A DNA stretch of 64,000 nt from Pseudomonas sp. C2B4 (GCF_013359695.1 NZ_JABFMU010000013.1:49813-113812); one strand, 5' to 3'; numbered from the stretch's first letter, positions 44,185 through 55,467 are shown. Program-made: numbers and translations. Notes: generated by a model not told the origin, from the letters alone.

Positions 44185-45639
44185 ATGGCGTTGCCGACCT
44201 TACGTCTCATTGGATTCATCATCGGCATCTTCCTGATAACCCTGGCCATCGCCATGGTCGTGCCCATGGCCACGCTGGTGATCTTCGATCGCACGGGCGA
44301 TCTGCCGTCGTTCCTCTGGGCCAGCATGATCACTTTTGTCGGCGGCCTGGCCCTGGTCATTCCCGGACGTCCCGAGCACGTACACCTGCGGCCACGGGAC
44401 ATGTACCTGCTGACCGTCAGCAGCTGGCTGGTGGTGTGCATCTTCGCCGCGCTGCCGTTTTTGTTGACCCAGCACATCAGCTACACCGACTCGTTCTTCG
44501 AAAGCATGTCCGGCATCACCGCGACGGGGTCGACGGTGCTTAACCACCTCGACGACATGTCCCCCGGTATCCTGATGTGGCGTTCGTTGCTGCACTGGAT
44601 CGGCGGCATCGGCTTCATCGGTATGGCGGTGGCGATCCTGCCGCTGCTGCGTATCGGTGGCATGCGGCTGTTCCAGACCGAGTCGTCAGACCGCTCCGAA
44701 AAAGTCATGCCCCGCTCGCACATGGTGGCGCGGTTGATCGTGGCGGCCTACGTCGGCATCACCATTTTCGGAAGCCTGGCGTTCTGGTGGGCCGGGATGA
44801 GCCCGTTCGATGCGATCAACCATGCAATGTCGGCCATTTCCACCGGTGGTTTTTCCACCTCGGACCAGTCCCTGGCCAAGTGGACGCAACCGGCGGTGCA
44901 CTGGGTGGCCATCGTCATCATGATTCTCGGCAGCCTGCCTTTCACCCTGTACGTGGCGACCCTTCGTGGTAACCGCCGGGCGCTGATCAAGGACGAGCAG
45001 GTCCAGGGTCTGCTCGGCATGCTGCTGGTGACCTGGCTGGTGCTTGGCACCTGGTACTGGTGGACCACCAAACTACATTGGCTGGAGGCGCTGCGCCATG
45101 TGGCGCTGAACGTGACCTCGGTGGTGACGACCACCGGCTTCGCGCTGGGGGACTACAGCCTGTGGGGCAACTTCTCGCTGATGCTGTTCTTCTATCTGGG
45201 TTTCGTGGGCGGCTGTTCGGGCTCCACCGCGGGCGGGATCAAGATTTTCCGCTTCCAGGTGGCCTACATCCTGCTCAAGGCCAACCTTAACCAACTGATT
45301 CACCCGCGCGCGGTGATCAAGCAGAAGTACAACGGTCACCGTCTCGATGAAGAGATCGTGCGTTCGATCCTGACCTTTTCGTTCTTCTTCGCCATCACCA
45401 TCTGCGTGATCGCGCTGCTGCTGTCGCTGCTCGGCGTGGACTGGATGACCGCCCTGACCGGTGCGGCCAGTACGGTGTCCGGCGTCGGCCCGGGCCTGGG
45501 CGAAACCATCGGCCCGGCCGGCAACTTTGCCTCGCTGCCGGACGCCGCCAAGTGGATTCTCTCGTTCGGCATGCTCTTGGGCCGACTGGAGATCATTACG
45601 GTCTTTGTGCTGTGTATTCCGGCGTTCTGGCGCCACTGA
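44185..45639 (+). CDS. trkH: TrkH-family potassium uptake protein
   Basis: A 484-residue inner-membrane K+ translocation subunit with about ten hydrophobic segments and the four pore-loop filters seen as SGITATGST, ISTGGFS, TTTGFA and VSGVGPG. It needs the cytosolic NAD-binding regulator TrkA, not encoded here. The start context is ATG 44185 with a GGAT-like site. Its last 44 bases overlap, tail to tail, the end of the AraC gene. Confidence 0.94.
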   Translation: MALPTLRLIGFIIGIFLITLAIAMVVPMATLVIFDRTGDLPSFLWASMITFVGGLALVIPGRPEHVHLRPRDMYLLTVSSWLVVCIFAALPFLLTQHISYTDSFFESMSGITATGSTVLNHLDDMSPGILMWRSLLHWIGGIGFIGMAVAILPLLRIGGMRLFQTESSDRSEKVMPRSHMVARLIVAAYVGITIFGSLAFWWAGMSPFDAINHAMSAISTGGFSTSDQSLAKWTQPAVHWVAIVIMILGSLPFTLYVATLRGNRRALIKDEQVQGLLGMLLVTWLVLGTWYWWTTKLHWLEALRHVALNVTSVVTTTGFALGDYSLWGNFSLMLFFYLGFVGGCSGSTAGGIKIFRFQVAYILLKANLNQLIHPRAVIKQKYNGHRLDEEIVRSILTFSFFFAITICVIALLLSLLGVDWMTALTGAASTVSGVGPGLGETIGPAGNFASLPDAAKWILSFGMLLGRLEIITVFVLCIPAFWRH

Positions 45640-46657
45640 TCGACGCAGGTATTTGCAACTGCCGCGCCCGGTACTCACCAGGTGTGGTGTCGAACCAGCG
45701 ACGGAAAGCGCGGAAGAAGTTACTCGGATCGGCGAAGCCCAACAGGTAGGCAATTTCCAGCAGAGTCATGGTGGGCTGCGCCAGATACTGCTCGGCCAGT
45801 TCGCGCCGGGTATCGTCCAGCAACGTCTGAAAACTCGTGCCTTCTTCCTGCAAGCGCCGCTGCAAGGTGCGTTGCGACAGGTGCAGTGTCTGCGCCACGG
45901 CATCGCGCTTGGGTTCGCCCTGGGGCAACAAGCGGCACAACACCTGGCGTGCCTTGTGGGTCACGCGACTCTCGGAAAACCGCGCCAGGTACTCACCGGC
46001 AAACCGGTCATGCAGCAGCGCCATGGCCTCGTTGGCGGTCGGCAGCGGTGCTTCCATGTCCGCCCGCTCGAAAATCAACGCATCGTATGGCGCGTTGAAC
46101 ACCAGCGGTGCGTGGAAGGCTTGTTTATAGGGCTCGAGATTGACGGGTTGATCGCCCTGCACCAGCACCTTGCGCGGATGCAACGTGCGTCCGGTCAGCC
46201 AGCCGCACAGCGCCAGGGCGCACGCCAGCGAGGCTTCGGCGCTTTGACGGGTCGGCGGCAAATGATCGCCATGCACCGTCAATATCAGCGCGTAGCCCTC
46301 ATCCAGCAGGCGAAAACTCAGATCGGCACTTTCGGCAATGATCCGCTGGTAACGCACCAGGCGTTGAAAGCCTTCGGCCAGCGTCCGGCTGGACATCAAG
46401 GCGTAACCCGCCACATGAAACTGTGCCGGTCGCACTACCTTGCCCATGTTCAGGCCGATCGCGGGGTTGCCGGACAGCTCAACGGCGCGTTGCCAGAGTC
46501 GTGTCATGGAATCTTGCGGGAAGCGTGCATCCGGATCATCCAGTGCCGCGTAGTCGAGCCCCAGTTGTTTGAACAGAACCCGGCAATCCAGGCCGTCCAT
46601 TTCCAGTGCTTTGACAATCCCCATCGCCCAGCTTGCAGAAGTCGTTCGTTCACTCAT
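45596..46657 (-). CDS. AraC-family regulator (arabinose_bd-type N-domain)
   Basis: A 353-residue regulator with an N-terminal ligand domain of the HTH-AraC arabinose_bd type (about 1-205; GYALMSSRTLAEGFQRLVRYQR) and a C-terminal AraC double helix-turn-helix (about 245-340; LHLSQRTLQRRLQEEGTSF, EIAYLLGFADPSNFFRAFRRW). Members control catabolic or virulence genes in response to a small ligand; the ligand is unknown here. The last 44 coding bases overlap trkH convergently. Confidence 0.92.
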   Translation of the reverse strand: MSERTTSASWAMGIVKALEMDGLDCRVLFKQLGLDYAALDDPDARFPQDSMTRLWQRAVELSGNPAIGLNMGKVVRPAQFHVAGYALMSSRTLAEGFQRLVRYQRIIAESADLSFRLLDEGYALILTVHGDHLPPTRQSAEASLACALALCGWLTGRTLHPRKVLVQGDQPVNLEPYKQAFHAPLVFNAPYDALIFERADMEAPLPTANEAMALLHDRFAGEYLARFSESRVTHKARQVLCRLLPQGEPKRDAVAQTLHLSQRTLQRRLQEEGTSFQTLLDDTRRELAEQYLAQPTMTLLEIAYLLGFADPSNFFRAFRRWFDTTPGEYRARQLQIPASISGARTPEYTAQRP

Positions 46658-46817
46658 GTCGGGTTCTTACATGATGAGCCGCATGTTACGGCCAATTTCC
46701 GAAGGATACTAAAGTGGCGCCGATTGTCACTGGCTGACGCCTATGATCACTCTAGACTTAAATAAGCTACCCGCAGAACAACTTGCTGTCAGAACAATAA
46801 CCACAGAGATCGCAGTC

Positions 46818-47129
46818 GTGGAAAACATCAGACGATTCAACAGCTTTGCTGAGTTCTACCCGTATTACCTCAGCGAACACAGCAACAGTACCTGCCGCCG
46901 CTTGCACTTCATCGGCACCACGCTGGTCATATTCATTCTGGCAATGACCATCGGCCGAGGCGCCTGGATGTTGTTGTGGGCCCTGCCGCTGGCGGGTTAC
47001 AGCTTTGCCTGGGTCGGGCATTTCTTCTTCGAAAAGAATCGTCCAGCGACCTTCCAGCATCCCTTCTACAGCCTGCTCGGCGATTTCGTCATGTATCGGG
47101 ACATGATCCTGGGACGCGTCCCGTTCTAG
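46818..47129 (+). CDS. DUF962/Mpo1-like membrane protein
   Basis: A 103-residue protein with two hydrophobic segments (LVIFILAMTIGRGAWMLLW onward) and the family His residues in RRLHFIGT, VGHFFFEKNRP and FQHPFYSL. The fungal member Mpo1 is an iron-dependent dioxygenase that shortens 2-hydroxy fatty acids by alpha-oxidation; bacterial members are unstudied. I take the GTG at 46818 (VENIRRFNSFAEFYPYYL), matching the usual family start; the open frame extends 25 codons upstream without resemblance. The HD-domain gene starts 16 bp after its stop, so the two form an operon. Confidence 0.85.
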   Translation: MENIRRFNSFAEFYPYYLSEHSNSTCRRLHFIGTTLVIFILAMTIGRGAWMLLWALPLAGYSFAWVGHFFFEKNRPATFQHPFYSLLGDFVMYRDMILGRVPF

Positions 47130-47145
47130 AACAAGAGGATTGCCG

Positions 47146-47736
47146 ATGAATGCCAATGCCCGTTTCACCCACATGAAAGATGGCACGCAGGAAGACTGGG
47201 CGATCATTGCCGCGGACTTCAGTGCCTACGCCCGACAACTGCCCTCAAGGATCGCGGCGCACCTGAAGCTGCTGGAGGGTGACTTCGGCGGTTTCCCGGT
47301 GGATCGCCTGACCCACTCCTTGCAAACCGCCACCCGCGCCTGGCGCGATGGTCGCGATGAGGAGTACGTGGTCTGCGCCCTGCTCCATGACATCGGCGAC
47401 ACCCTGGGTTCCTACAACCACCCGGACATTGCCGCGGCGATCCTCAAGCCGTTCGTGAGCGCCGAGAATCTGTGGATGGTGGAGAAGCACGGGATTTTCC
47501 AGGGGTATTACTTCTTCCATCATCTGGGGATGGACCGGCACCTGCGCGAGCAATTCAACGGCCATCCGCAGTATCAGGCGACCATCGAGTTTTGCGCCAG
47601 GTACGATGCGGCGGCGTTTGATCCAGCTTACGACACGCTGCCGCTGAGCTTTTTCGAACCGATGATGGAGCGGTTGTTTGCCCAGCCGAAGAACTCGATC
47701 TACAAGGCGGCGATGGAAGAACATTCGCCAGCCTGA
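47146..47736 (+). CDS. HD-domain protein, PhnZ/MIOX-like
   Basis: A 196-residue HD-domain protein. Metal ligands are visible in THSLQTA, LLHDIGD and the later YNHPDI, KHGIFQGYYFFHH and FCARYDAAAFDP. The pattern is closer to the mixed-valent diiron oxygenases PhnZ and myo-inositol oxygenase than to nucleotide phosphohydrolases, so an oxygenase role is possible. This is a motif-based inference. The ATG at 47146 has AAGAGGA six bases upstream. It is cotranscribed with the DUF962 gene. Confidence 0.82.
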   Translation: MNANARFTHMKDGTQEDWAIIAADFSAYARQLPSRIAAHLKLLEGDFGGFPVDRLTHSLQTATRAWRDGRDEEYVVCALLHDIGDTLGSYNHPDIAAAILKPFVSAENLWMVEKHGIFQGYYFFHHLGMDRHLREQFNGHPQYQATIEFCARYDAAAFDPAYDTLPLSFFEPMMERLFAQPKNSIYKAAMEEHSPA

Positions 47737-47764
47737 TAGATCCCTCGGGACCGCTGCGCGGTCC

Positions 47765-47827
47765 ATTCGCGAGCAGGCTCGCTCCCACAGTCGAGAGATA
47801 ATGTGGGAGCGGGCCTGCCCGCGAAGA
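47765..47827. repeat. REP inverted pair
   Basis: Arms at 47765-47790 and 47801-47827, only 10 bp apart; the right arm has the GGGCCTGCCCGC core. It lies between the convergent HD-domain and phosphoesterase genes. Confidence 0.85.
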
Positions 47828-47851
47828 GGCCAGTCCAGAACGCCGTAACTT

Positions 47852-48667
47852 TCAGGCCAACTCCGCCACCTTCGCCGCCTTCAACTGCGCCTCCCGCGCC
47901 TGAGCATCTGCCAGCCGATACAGCTCGATCGTGCCGTCCCAATGCTCGATCAGTGCCGTGCACGACTCCACCCAATCGCCGCAATTGAGGTAATCCACCT
48001 CGCCGACCTTGCGAATCTCGGCATGGTGAATATGCCCGCAGACCACGCCATGCAACTCGCGCTTGACGCACTCATGGGCGATAGCCTCTTCAAAGTCGCT
48101 GATGAAGCTGACCGCGGTTTTCACCTTGTGCTTGAGGTACGCCGACAGCGACCAGTAACCGTAGCCATAACGGGCGCGCCAGTGGTTGAGCCAGCGGTTG
48201 AGGGTCAGGGTGAATTCGTAGGCCGAATCACCGAGAAACGCCAGCCAGCGGTGGTAGCGGGTAATCACGTCGAACTGGTCGCCGTGGATCACCAGCAAAT
48301 GCCGGCCATCGGCGGTCACGTGAACCGCTTCGTCCACCAACTGGATGTTGCCCAGTATCAGCTTCGAGTAGCGGCGCAGGAATTCGTCATGGTTACCCGT
48401 GACGTAGATCACCTCGGTGCCGCGCTTGCTCATGGTCAACAGGCGCCGGATCACGTTGGTGTGTGCCTGTGGCCAGTACATGCCGCCGCGCAGTTTCCAG
48501 CCGTCGATGATATCGCCGACCAGGTAGATTTTGTCGGCGTGATAACCCTTGAGAAACTGCGACAGGTGCTCGGCCTGGCAATCGCGCGTGCCCAGGTGCA
48601 CGTCGGAAATCCACAAGGTCCGCACACGTTGCTTACGGCTGGGTCTGGCGAGCTCGGCGCTGGTCAT
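47852..48667 (-). CDS. LpxH-like metallophosphoesterase
   Basis: A 271-residue calcineurin-like phosphoesterase of the group labelled UDP-2,3-diacylglucosamine diphosphatase. All metal-site motifs are present in order: ISDVHLG, VGDIIDGW, TGNHDEF, IHGDQFD and CGHIHHAE. Its size and WPQAHTNVIR insert resemble LpxH2-type paralogues rather than the canonical LpxH, which is about 240 residues, so lipid A synthesis is possible but unproven. The start is ATG 48665-48667 with GAGG seven bases upstream; a TTG two codons before is less well spaced. Confidence 0.88.
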   Translation of the reverse strand: MTSAELARPSRKQRVRTLWISDVHLGTRDCQAEHLSQFLKGYHADKIYLVGDIIDGWKLRGGMYWPQAHTNVIRRLLTMSKRGTEVIYVTGNHDEFLRRYSKLILGNIQLVDEAVHVTADGRHLLVIHGDQFDVITRYHRWLAFLGDSAYEFTLTLNRWLNHWRARYGYGYWSLSAYLKHKVKTAVSFISDFEEAIAHECVKRELHGVVCGHIHHAEIRKVGEVDYLNCGDWVESCTALIEHWDGTIELYRLADAQAREAQLKAAKVAELA

Positions 48668-48801
48668 GGGCAACCCTCAGGACAATTTTTGGCAAGCTTG
48701 CGCCAGTCGGGTTAATCGACCATGACAGCGGCAAGTCAGTCCCGTGACAGCGCACCCATGCCATGCCGGTGTAGACTGCGACCTGACTCATCAAACCTGC
48801 C

Positions 48802-49572
48802 ATGAGACCCGCGATGAGACCGATTCTCACACTTCGCCAGTACACGCACGACCTGATCGTTCACAGTCACGAGCACGCGCAACTGGTGTTCGGGCTCTCG
48901 GGTGCGCTGGATTTCGAGGTCGACGGACGCGGAAGTCAGGTCGTTCAGCAGAGTTTCGTGGTCGTCCCTTCCGGGTTTCATCATGCGTGCGGGAGCACAA
49001 ATGGCAGCCGTTGCCTGGTACTGGACGTGCCCAGCGATCAATGGGTTTGTCAGTCCCTGGGCGAACATGCCGAGGCCAGTCGCCGTTTGCTCGACAATGC
49101 TGGCCGGTTGTCGCTCGATGCCGGGCAAAGCCAGTTGGTCAGTTGGCTGGCCAACAGCCCGGTCGATGACCCTGTGATTGCGCAACAAGGCGCCGTGCTG
49201 TTGTTGGCCAGCCTCAACAACGCCAGGCCCGAGAGTGTTGGCGGACGACGCCTGCCCTATGCGGCGCTGAATGCGCACATCGACCAATACGCCGCCTACC
49301 CGTTGCAAGTTGCCGATCTGGCCCGCGTCGCCGGTCTTTCCAGCGCTCGTTTGCATGCGCGGTTCGTGGCCGAATGCGGGCAGACACCGATGGATTACAT
49401 CCGCAGCCGACGCCTGCACAAGGCCGTGGGATTACTGCGTAACTCTGCCCTGCCCATTGGCGAGATTGCCTCTCGCGTCGGCTACAGCTCCCAGAGTGCC
49501 TTTGCCGCCGCGGTGCTGCGTGAGTTCGGCGCCTCGCCCGGTAAATTGCGGCGCGAGGCTGGCGACAAATAA
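48802..49572 (+). CDS. AraC-family regulator with cupin-type N-domain
   Basis: A 256-residue regulator. The first 90 residues form a cupin-like AraC ligand domain (SHEHAQLVFGLSGALDFEVDG, VVPSGFHHACG), and residues 160-252 the two helix-turn-helix units (LQVADLARVAGLSSARLHARF, IGEIASRVGYSSQSAFAAAV). The next gene, 76 bp downstream on the same strand, encodes an EamA exporter, a common regulator-transporter pairing. ATG 48802 and ATG 48814 are both possible starts. Confidence 0.9.
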   Translation: MRPAMRPILTLRQYTHDLIVHSHEHAQLVFGLSGALDFEVDGRGSQVVQQSFVVVPSGFHHACGSTNGSRCLVLDVPSDQWVCQSLGEHAEASRRLLDNAGRLSLDAGQSQLVSWLANSPVDDPVIAQQGAVLLLASLNNARPESVGGRRLPYAALNAHIDQYAAYPLQVADLARVAGLSSARLHARFVAECGQTPMDYIRSRRLHKAVGLLRNSALPIGEIASRVGYSSQSAFAAAVLREFGASPGKLRREAGDK

Positions 49573-49648
49573 CGCGAGCCTGGCGACAGACACAACGGCA
49601 GCGGGCGCGGTTAAATGGCCGGGTTCATTACGTTTACCAAGGATTGCC

Positions 49649-50542
49649 ATGACTCCCCGTACCGCCCTTGGCGCCCTGCATATCGGCGCACTGATGTTCG
49701 GCCTGACCGGTGTGTTCGGCAAACTCGCAGCCGCTTCACCGGCCATTATCGTCTTCGGCCGGGCGGCGTTCGCGGTGCTGGCGCTGGCGTTCTTTGCACG
49801 ATTCGCCAGCGCGACCCGCTGGCAAAAGCTCGAAGCCGTGGATTGGCGCCGACTGTTACTCAGCGGCCTGCTGCTGGCGGGCCATTGGGTGAGTTTTTTC
49901 ATTGCGGTGAAAGTCGCCGGCGTGGCCATCGCGACCTTGGGCTTTGCCAGTTTTCCGGCCTTTACCGTGATACTCGAAGGACTGATTTTCCGCGAACGGA
50001 TTCGTGCCAATGAAATCCTGTTGGTGGCATTGGTGAGTATCGGGCTGGTCCTGGTTACACCTGAGTTCGATCTGGCCAGCGGCGCCACCACCGGCCTGCT
50101 CTGGGCGGTGGCTTCCGGCTTGCTGTTCGCCCTGCTGTCGCTCACCAACCGCGCCAGCTCCGGACGCATCCCGCCGGTGCAGGCAGCACTGTGTCAGAAC
50201 GTGGTTGTCGGATTGTGCCTGCTGCCGGTGGCGGCACCGCAATTGAGCGAGGTACGCGCCATCGACTGGCTGTGGATCGCTTTGCTCGGCATCTTCTGCA
50301 CCGGCGTGGCCCACAGCCTGTTTGTCGCCAGCCTGGCCGTGATCAAGGCACGGACCGCCGCCGTGGTCTTTGCCCTGGAGCCGGTGTATGGCATCACCGT
50401 GGCCTGGCTGCTGTTCGATGAAAACCCGACCCTGCGCATGCTGCTCGGCGGCGCCTTGATCATCGTCGCGATCGTGGTGTCCAGCCGGCTCGCCGGCAGC
50501 TCAAGCAAAAAAGCCATTGCCGCAGAAGCCACCTCTCACTGA
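49649..50542 (+). CDS. EamA/DMT-family exporter
   Basis: A 297-residue ten-helix transporter with two EamA repeats. The first begins ALHIGALMFGLTGVFGKL; the second contains GLLWAVASGLLFALLSLTNR and ends ALEPVYGITVAWLLFDE, the conserved closing helix of this family. It exports small metabolites, probably under control of the AraC gene just upstream (inference). ATG 49649 has AAGGA six bases before it. Its last seven bases overlap the Rdx gene convergently. Confidence 0.9.
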   Translation: MTPRTALGALHIGALMFGLTGVFGKLAAASPAIIVFGRAAFAVLALAFFARFASATRWQKLEAVDWRRLLLSGLLLAGHWVSFFIAVKVAGVAIATLGFASFPAFTVILEGLIFRERIRANEILLVALVSIGLVLVTPEFDLASGATTGLLWAVASGLLFALLSLTNRASSGRIPPVQAALCQNVVVGLCLLPVAAPQLSEVRAIDWLWIALLGIFCTGVAHSLFVASLAVIKARTAAVVFALEPVYGITVAWLLFDENPTLRMLLGGALIIVAIVVSSRLAGSSSKKAIAAEATSH

Positions 50543-50823
50543 ATACGATCGTTGTGTCCCAGATCGCGGTCCGGATCGATTCGGTCACGGACCCGCTGTT
50601 TGAGCACTTTCGCCTCGGGGAAGCCACCGTCGGCCTTACGCTCCCAGATCTGCACATCGTCGCAGAAAATGTGAAAGACCCCGCCGGTACCCGGTACCAG
50701 CGACACTTTGCCGAGGTCGTCGCCAAAGGTACTCAACAACTCCTGGGCCAGCCATGCGGCGCGCAACAGCCACTGGCACTGGGTGCAATAGGTGATGACG
50801 ATTTCGGGTTTGTGGGTGGTCAT
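50536..50823 (-). CDS. SelT/SelW/SelH (Rdx) family protein
   Basis: A 95-residue thioredoxin-like Rdx protein. The redox motif is Cys13-x-x-Cys16 (ITYCTQCQW), with cysteine where eukaryotic relatives carry selenocysteine. The second conserved segment, SLVPGTGGVFHIFCDD, is present. It is probably a thiol oxidoreductase or redox sensor; no substrate is known. The start is ATG 50821-50823. The 3' end overlaps the EamA gene by seven bases. Confidence 0.9.
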   Translation of the reverse strand: MTTHKPEIVITYCTQCQWLLRAAWLAQELLSTFGDDLGKVSLVPGTGGVFHIFCDDVQIWERKADGGFPEAKVLKQRVRDRIDPDRDLGHNDRIQ

Positions 50824-50868
50824 GGGCGGTGGAATCCTAAGGGCGACAGGCGCCACAATGATAACCAA

Positions 50869-50956
50869 TGTGGGAGCGGGCTTGCTCGCGAAGGCCGTGT
50901 TTCAGTCGCAATGAATTGCCTGACACGCCGCCTTCGCGAGCAAGCCCGCTCCCACA
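50869..50956. repeat. REP inverted pair
   Basis: Arms at 50869-50893 and 50931-50956 with the GGGCTTGCTCGC core, 37 bp apart, between the Rdx start and the FimV-like stop. Confidence 0.85.
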
Positions 50957-50975
50957 CTAGATCCTCAGGGCGGCA

Positions 50976-52649
50976 CTATCGGATGCCGGCCAATAGATTG
51001 CGAGCCGTCTGTTTCATCTGCTCATCGGCTTCCTTGAGCAACTCGTTGAGCAATTCGATGGCGCTGTCCAGGTCGCCGTCGTCGATACAGGTCTGGGCTC
51101 GTTCCAGTTTGCCTGCGTTATTCGGTTCGGTCGGTTCCAGGCTAAGGGGTTCAAGCTCGAGCGAGGGACCTGGTTCGCTGAGTTCATGGAGAAAGCTGTC
51201 GTCCAGAGACCGGGAGGCCGGTTCGATTTCCCATTCAATCTCGGGATCGGGCAGTACCGGTTCGCTTGATGGGTGAGAGGTGGATGGCGAATGCTCCAGG
51301 GGTTCGATCAGATCCCACCTCGCATCCATCGACAGGTCGTCCAGGTTCAACTGGAATTCATCCGTAGGCGTCGGATCCGGTGTCATGGGCGGAATCACCG
51401 TTGGCGCAAGAGCAACCGGTGCAACAGCGCTCAATTTCGGATGGCGTGCACGGATGTCCTGAAGCCTTTGCGCATCAAACCCGGCAGTACGCAGGCTATT
51501 TTCCTGTGCCTCGTAGCCCGCGACATCCCCCTGCTTGCCGAGAACCTCCAACAGTTGCACCGCCAGATCCGTCTGCTGTGGCGCCTTGGCCATCGCCTCT
51601 CGCAACAAGTCGGCTGCTTCGGCATAGCGGCCGTAAGTCAGGTAGATCGCGACGGCTTCCAACGCATCGCTCACAGGGGCCACTTCATGGTGTGCATGTG
51701 TCGGTTGAAGTGCCGCTTCTGTCGTGCGACTGCCCGACGGTTCTGGCGGCGATGGCTGACCCTCTGCTGGTTCGAACATCCCCTGAGCTTGCTGCCGTTG
51801 ACGACGAATCCATGCCGCCAACAACCCCAGAACCAGCACCAACAATCCGCCAATCAACAGCCCGTTCGGTCCGGATTCTTCTACGACCACCGGTGCGGGA
51901 GCCACGGTCTCGGGCGCAACGGGTTCCGTCGGTGCCTGCTTGATCTCGGCCATTTGTGCCTGCAGGTCCGTCAGTTGCTTTTTCTCACGGGCGATATGCT
52001 CGTCCTGCGCCTGAAGCTTCGCGTTGAGTTCATCGACGGTTGCCTGTAACTGCTGGTTCTGCAAAACGCTGGTAGCCAATTGCTCGGCAAGAGGATCCGG
52101 CGCGGCTGCGGCGGCAGGCTTTGGCAAGGGATCCTTGGGTGCAGGCACGGGTGCGACGGCAGGCTGGACACTCGGAAACGCAGACTCTGGACGACTGGCC
52201 AAAGGCTCGTCACTGGCTGGCACAATGCCTGGCGTTCCGGGAAGATCAATCAAGACCGTGTACTCGCGCAGCAAGCGGCCGTTGGGCTGTTTGAGCTGCA
52301 CAAGAAAATTCAGGAACGGTTCATTGACGGGTTTACTGGAGGTCACCTGAATCAGATTGCGGTTGCCCCGCAGGACAGGTGTGAATTTCAGGTCGTTAAG
52401 GAAGAACACACGCTCGACACCCGCACGACTGAATTCCTCCACCGACGCCAGGCTGACCGAGAGATCGCCCTCCTCCAGACCGGCGACATCCAGCAAGGCA
52501 ATGTCGGCGCGTAGCGGCTGATTCAGCGCCGAGTGCAGGGTGATCTCACCCAGGCCCAGCGCCGACGCCAATGCCGACCAAGTGACAGCAGTGCCGGCCA
52601 GCAGCCACCTGACGCAACACCGTACAACGACTCGCCGACTTTCAAGCAT
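50976..52649 (-). CDS. Short FimV-like inner-membrane protein
   Basis: A 557-residue FimV homologue. A signal/anchor segment leads into the FimV N-domain (LGEITLHSALNQPLRADIALLD, VFFLNDLKFTPVL, YTVLIDLPG). A coiled coil follows (about 200-235), then a transmembrane helix (LLIGGLLVLVLGLLAAWI), an acidic cytosolic region with TPR-like repeats (AIYLTYGRYAEAADLLREAM) and the C-terminal FimV cap (DLDSAIELLNELLKEADEQ). I see no LysM domain, and P. aeruginosa FimV is over 900 residues, so it is probably a paralogue and not FimV itself. ATG 52647-52649 has AAGGG upstream. A marR-recQ neighbourhood like this exists in P. aeruginosa, as I recall it. Confidence 0.85.
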   Translation of the reverse strand: MLESRRVVVRCCVRWLLAGTAVTWSALASALGLGEITLHSALNQPLRADIALLDVAGLEEGDLSVSLASVEEFSRAGVERVFFLNDLKFTPVLRGNRNLIQVTSSKPVNEPFLNFLVQLKQPNGRLLREYTVLIDLPGTPGIVPASDEPLASRPESAFPSVQPAVAPVPAPKDPLPKPAAAAAPDPLAEQLATSVLQNQQLQATVDELNAKLQAQDEHIAREKKQLTDLQAQMAEIKQAPTEPVAPETVAPAPVVVEESGPNGLLIGGLLVLVLGLLAAWIRRQRQQAQGMFEPAEGQPSPPEPSGSRTTEAALQPTHAHHEVAPVSDALEAVAIYLTYGRYAEAADLLREAMAKAPQQTDLAVQLLEVLGKQGDVAGYEAQENSLRTAGFDAQRLQDIRARHPKLSAVAPVALAPTVIPPMTPDPTPTDEFQLNLDDLSMDARWDLIEPLEHSPSTSHPSSEPVLPDPEIEWEIEPASRSLDDSFLHELSEPGPSLELEPLSLEPTEPNNAGKLERAQTCIDDGDLDSAIELLNELLKEADEQMKQTARNLLAGIR

Positions 52650-52776
52650 GAGCATCCCTTAGGTAACCAGAACCAACTTGCACGTGTCCGCACATCCGGT
52701 ACGAACACGATATTGCCAAGTAGTTCTTATAGTCTGCTCAATGCGGCAACTCAAAAACCGGACGCGGGGCAATGCC

Positions 52777-53211
52777 TCAAGATTTTTCCAGATTGGCCAG
52801 GATGTGCCCGTGAACCCGCATGCAGACCGCCAAATCCGCCTCATCGACGCCTTCGAACAACTCGTGGCGCAATTGGTTGGCAATGGTTTCAATTTGTTCG
52901 ATCAGAGGACGCGCCGGGGCGCAGAGGACAATTTTCTTTGCACGACGGTCTTCGAGGACCGATTGGCGTTGCACCAGGCCCTGGCTTTCCAGGCTGTCGA
53001 GTAAGCGGGCCAGGGTCGGCCCTTCGACGCCGACGCTTTGCGCCAGCTCGCGTTGGGTCGGGGCTTCATCGAAACGCGCCAGGTGCAGCAGCACCAGCCA
53101 GCGAGCCTGGGACAATCCGAGGCCAGCCAGACGGCGATCCAGTTCGGCACGCCAGCCGCGGGACATCTGGGCCAGTTGCATGCCAAAGCGGTGTTGTTCG
53201 GTTAACGGCAT
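52777..53211 (-). CDS. MarR/SlyA-family regulator
   Basis: A 144-residue winged-helix repressor. The recognition part is SVGVEGPTLARLLDSLESQGLV, the wing includes LEDRRAKKIVL, and a C-terminal dimerisation helix ends the protein. The N-terminus (RAELDRRLAGLGLSQARWLVLLHLAR) is SlyA-like. Targets may include the FimV-like gene 127 bp downstream or the gene itself; neither is shown. It is separated from recQ by about 130 bp. Confidence 0.92.
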   Translation of the reverse strand: MPLTEQHRFGMQLAQMSRGWRAELDRRLAGLGLSQARWLVLLHLARFDEAPTQRELAQSVGVEGPTLARLLDSLESQGLVQRQSVLEDRRAKKIVLCAPARPLIEQIETIANQLRHELFEGVDEADLAVCMRVHGHILANLEKS

Positions 53212-53340
53212 AAAACACTCATGATCAGACTGAAATAAAGAAAAACTAATTATTAGTCAGCTAAGCATGAGCCTCGGCCATAGGCAAGGCTTGTTCTGTA
53301 CTGAATCGTTACATCAGTGGGATGGGCTTCTCAGAATGTC

Positions 53341-55467
<2,127 letters not shown>

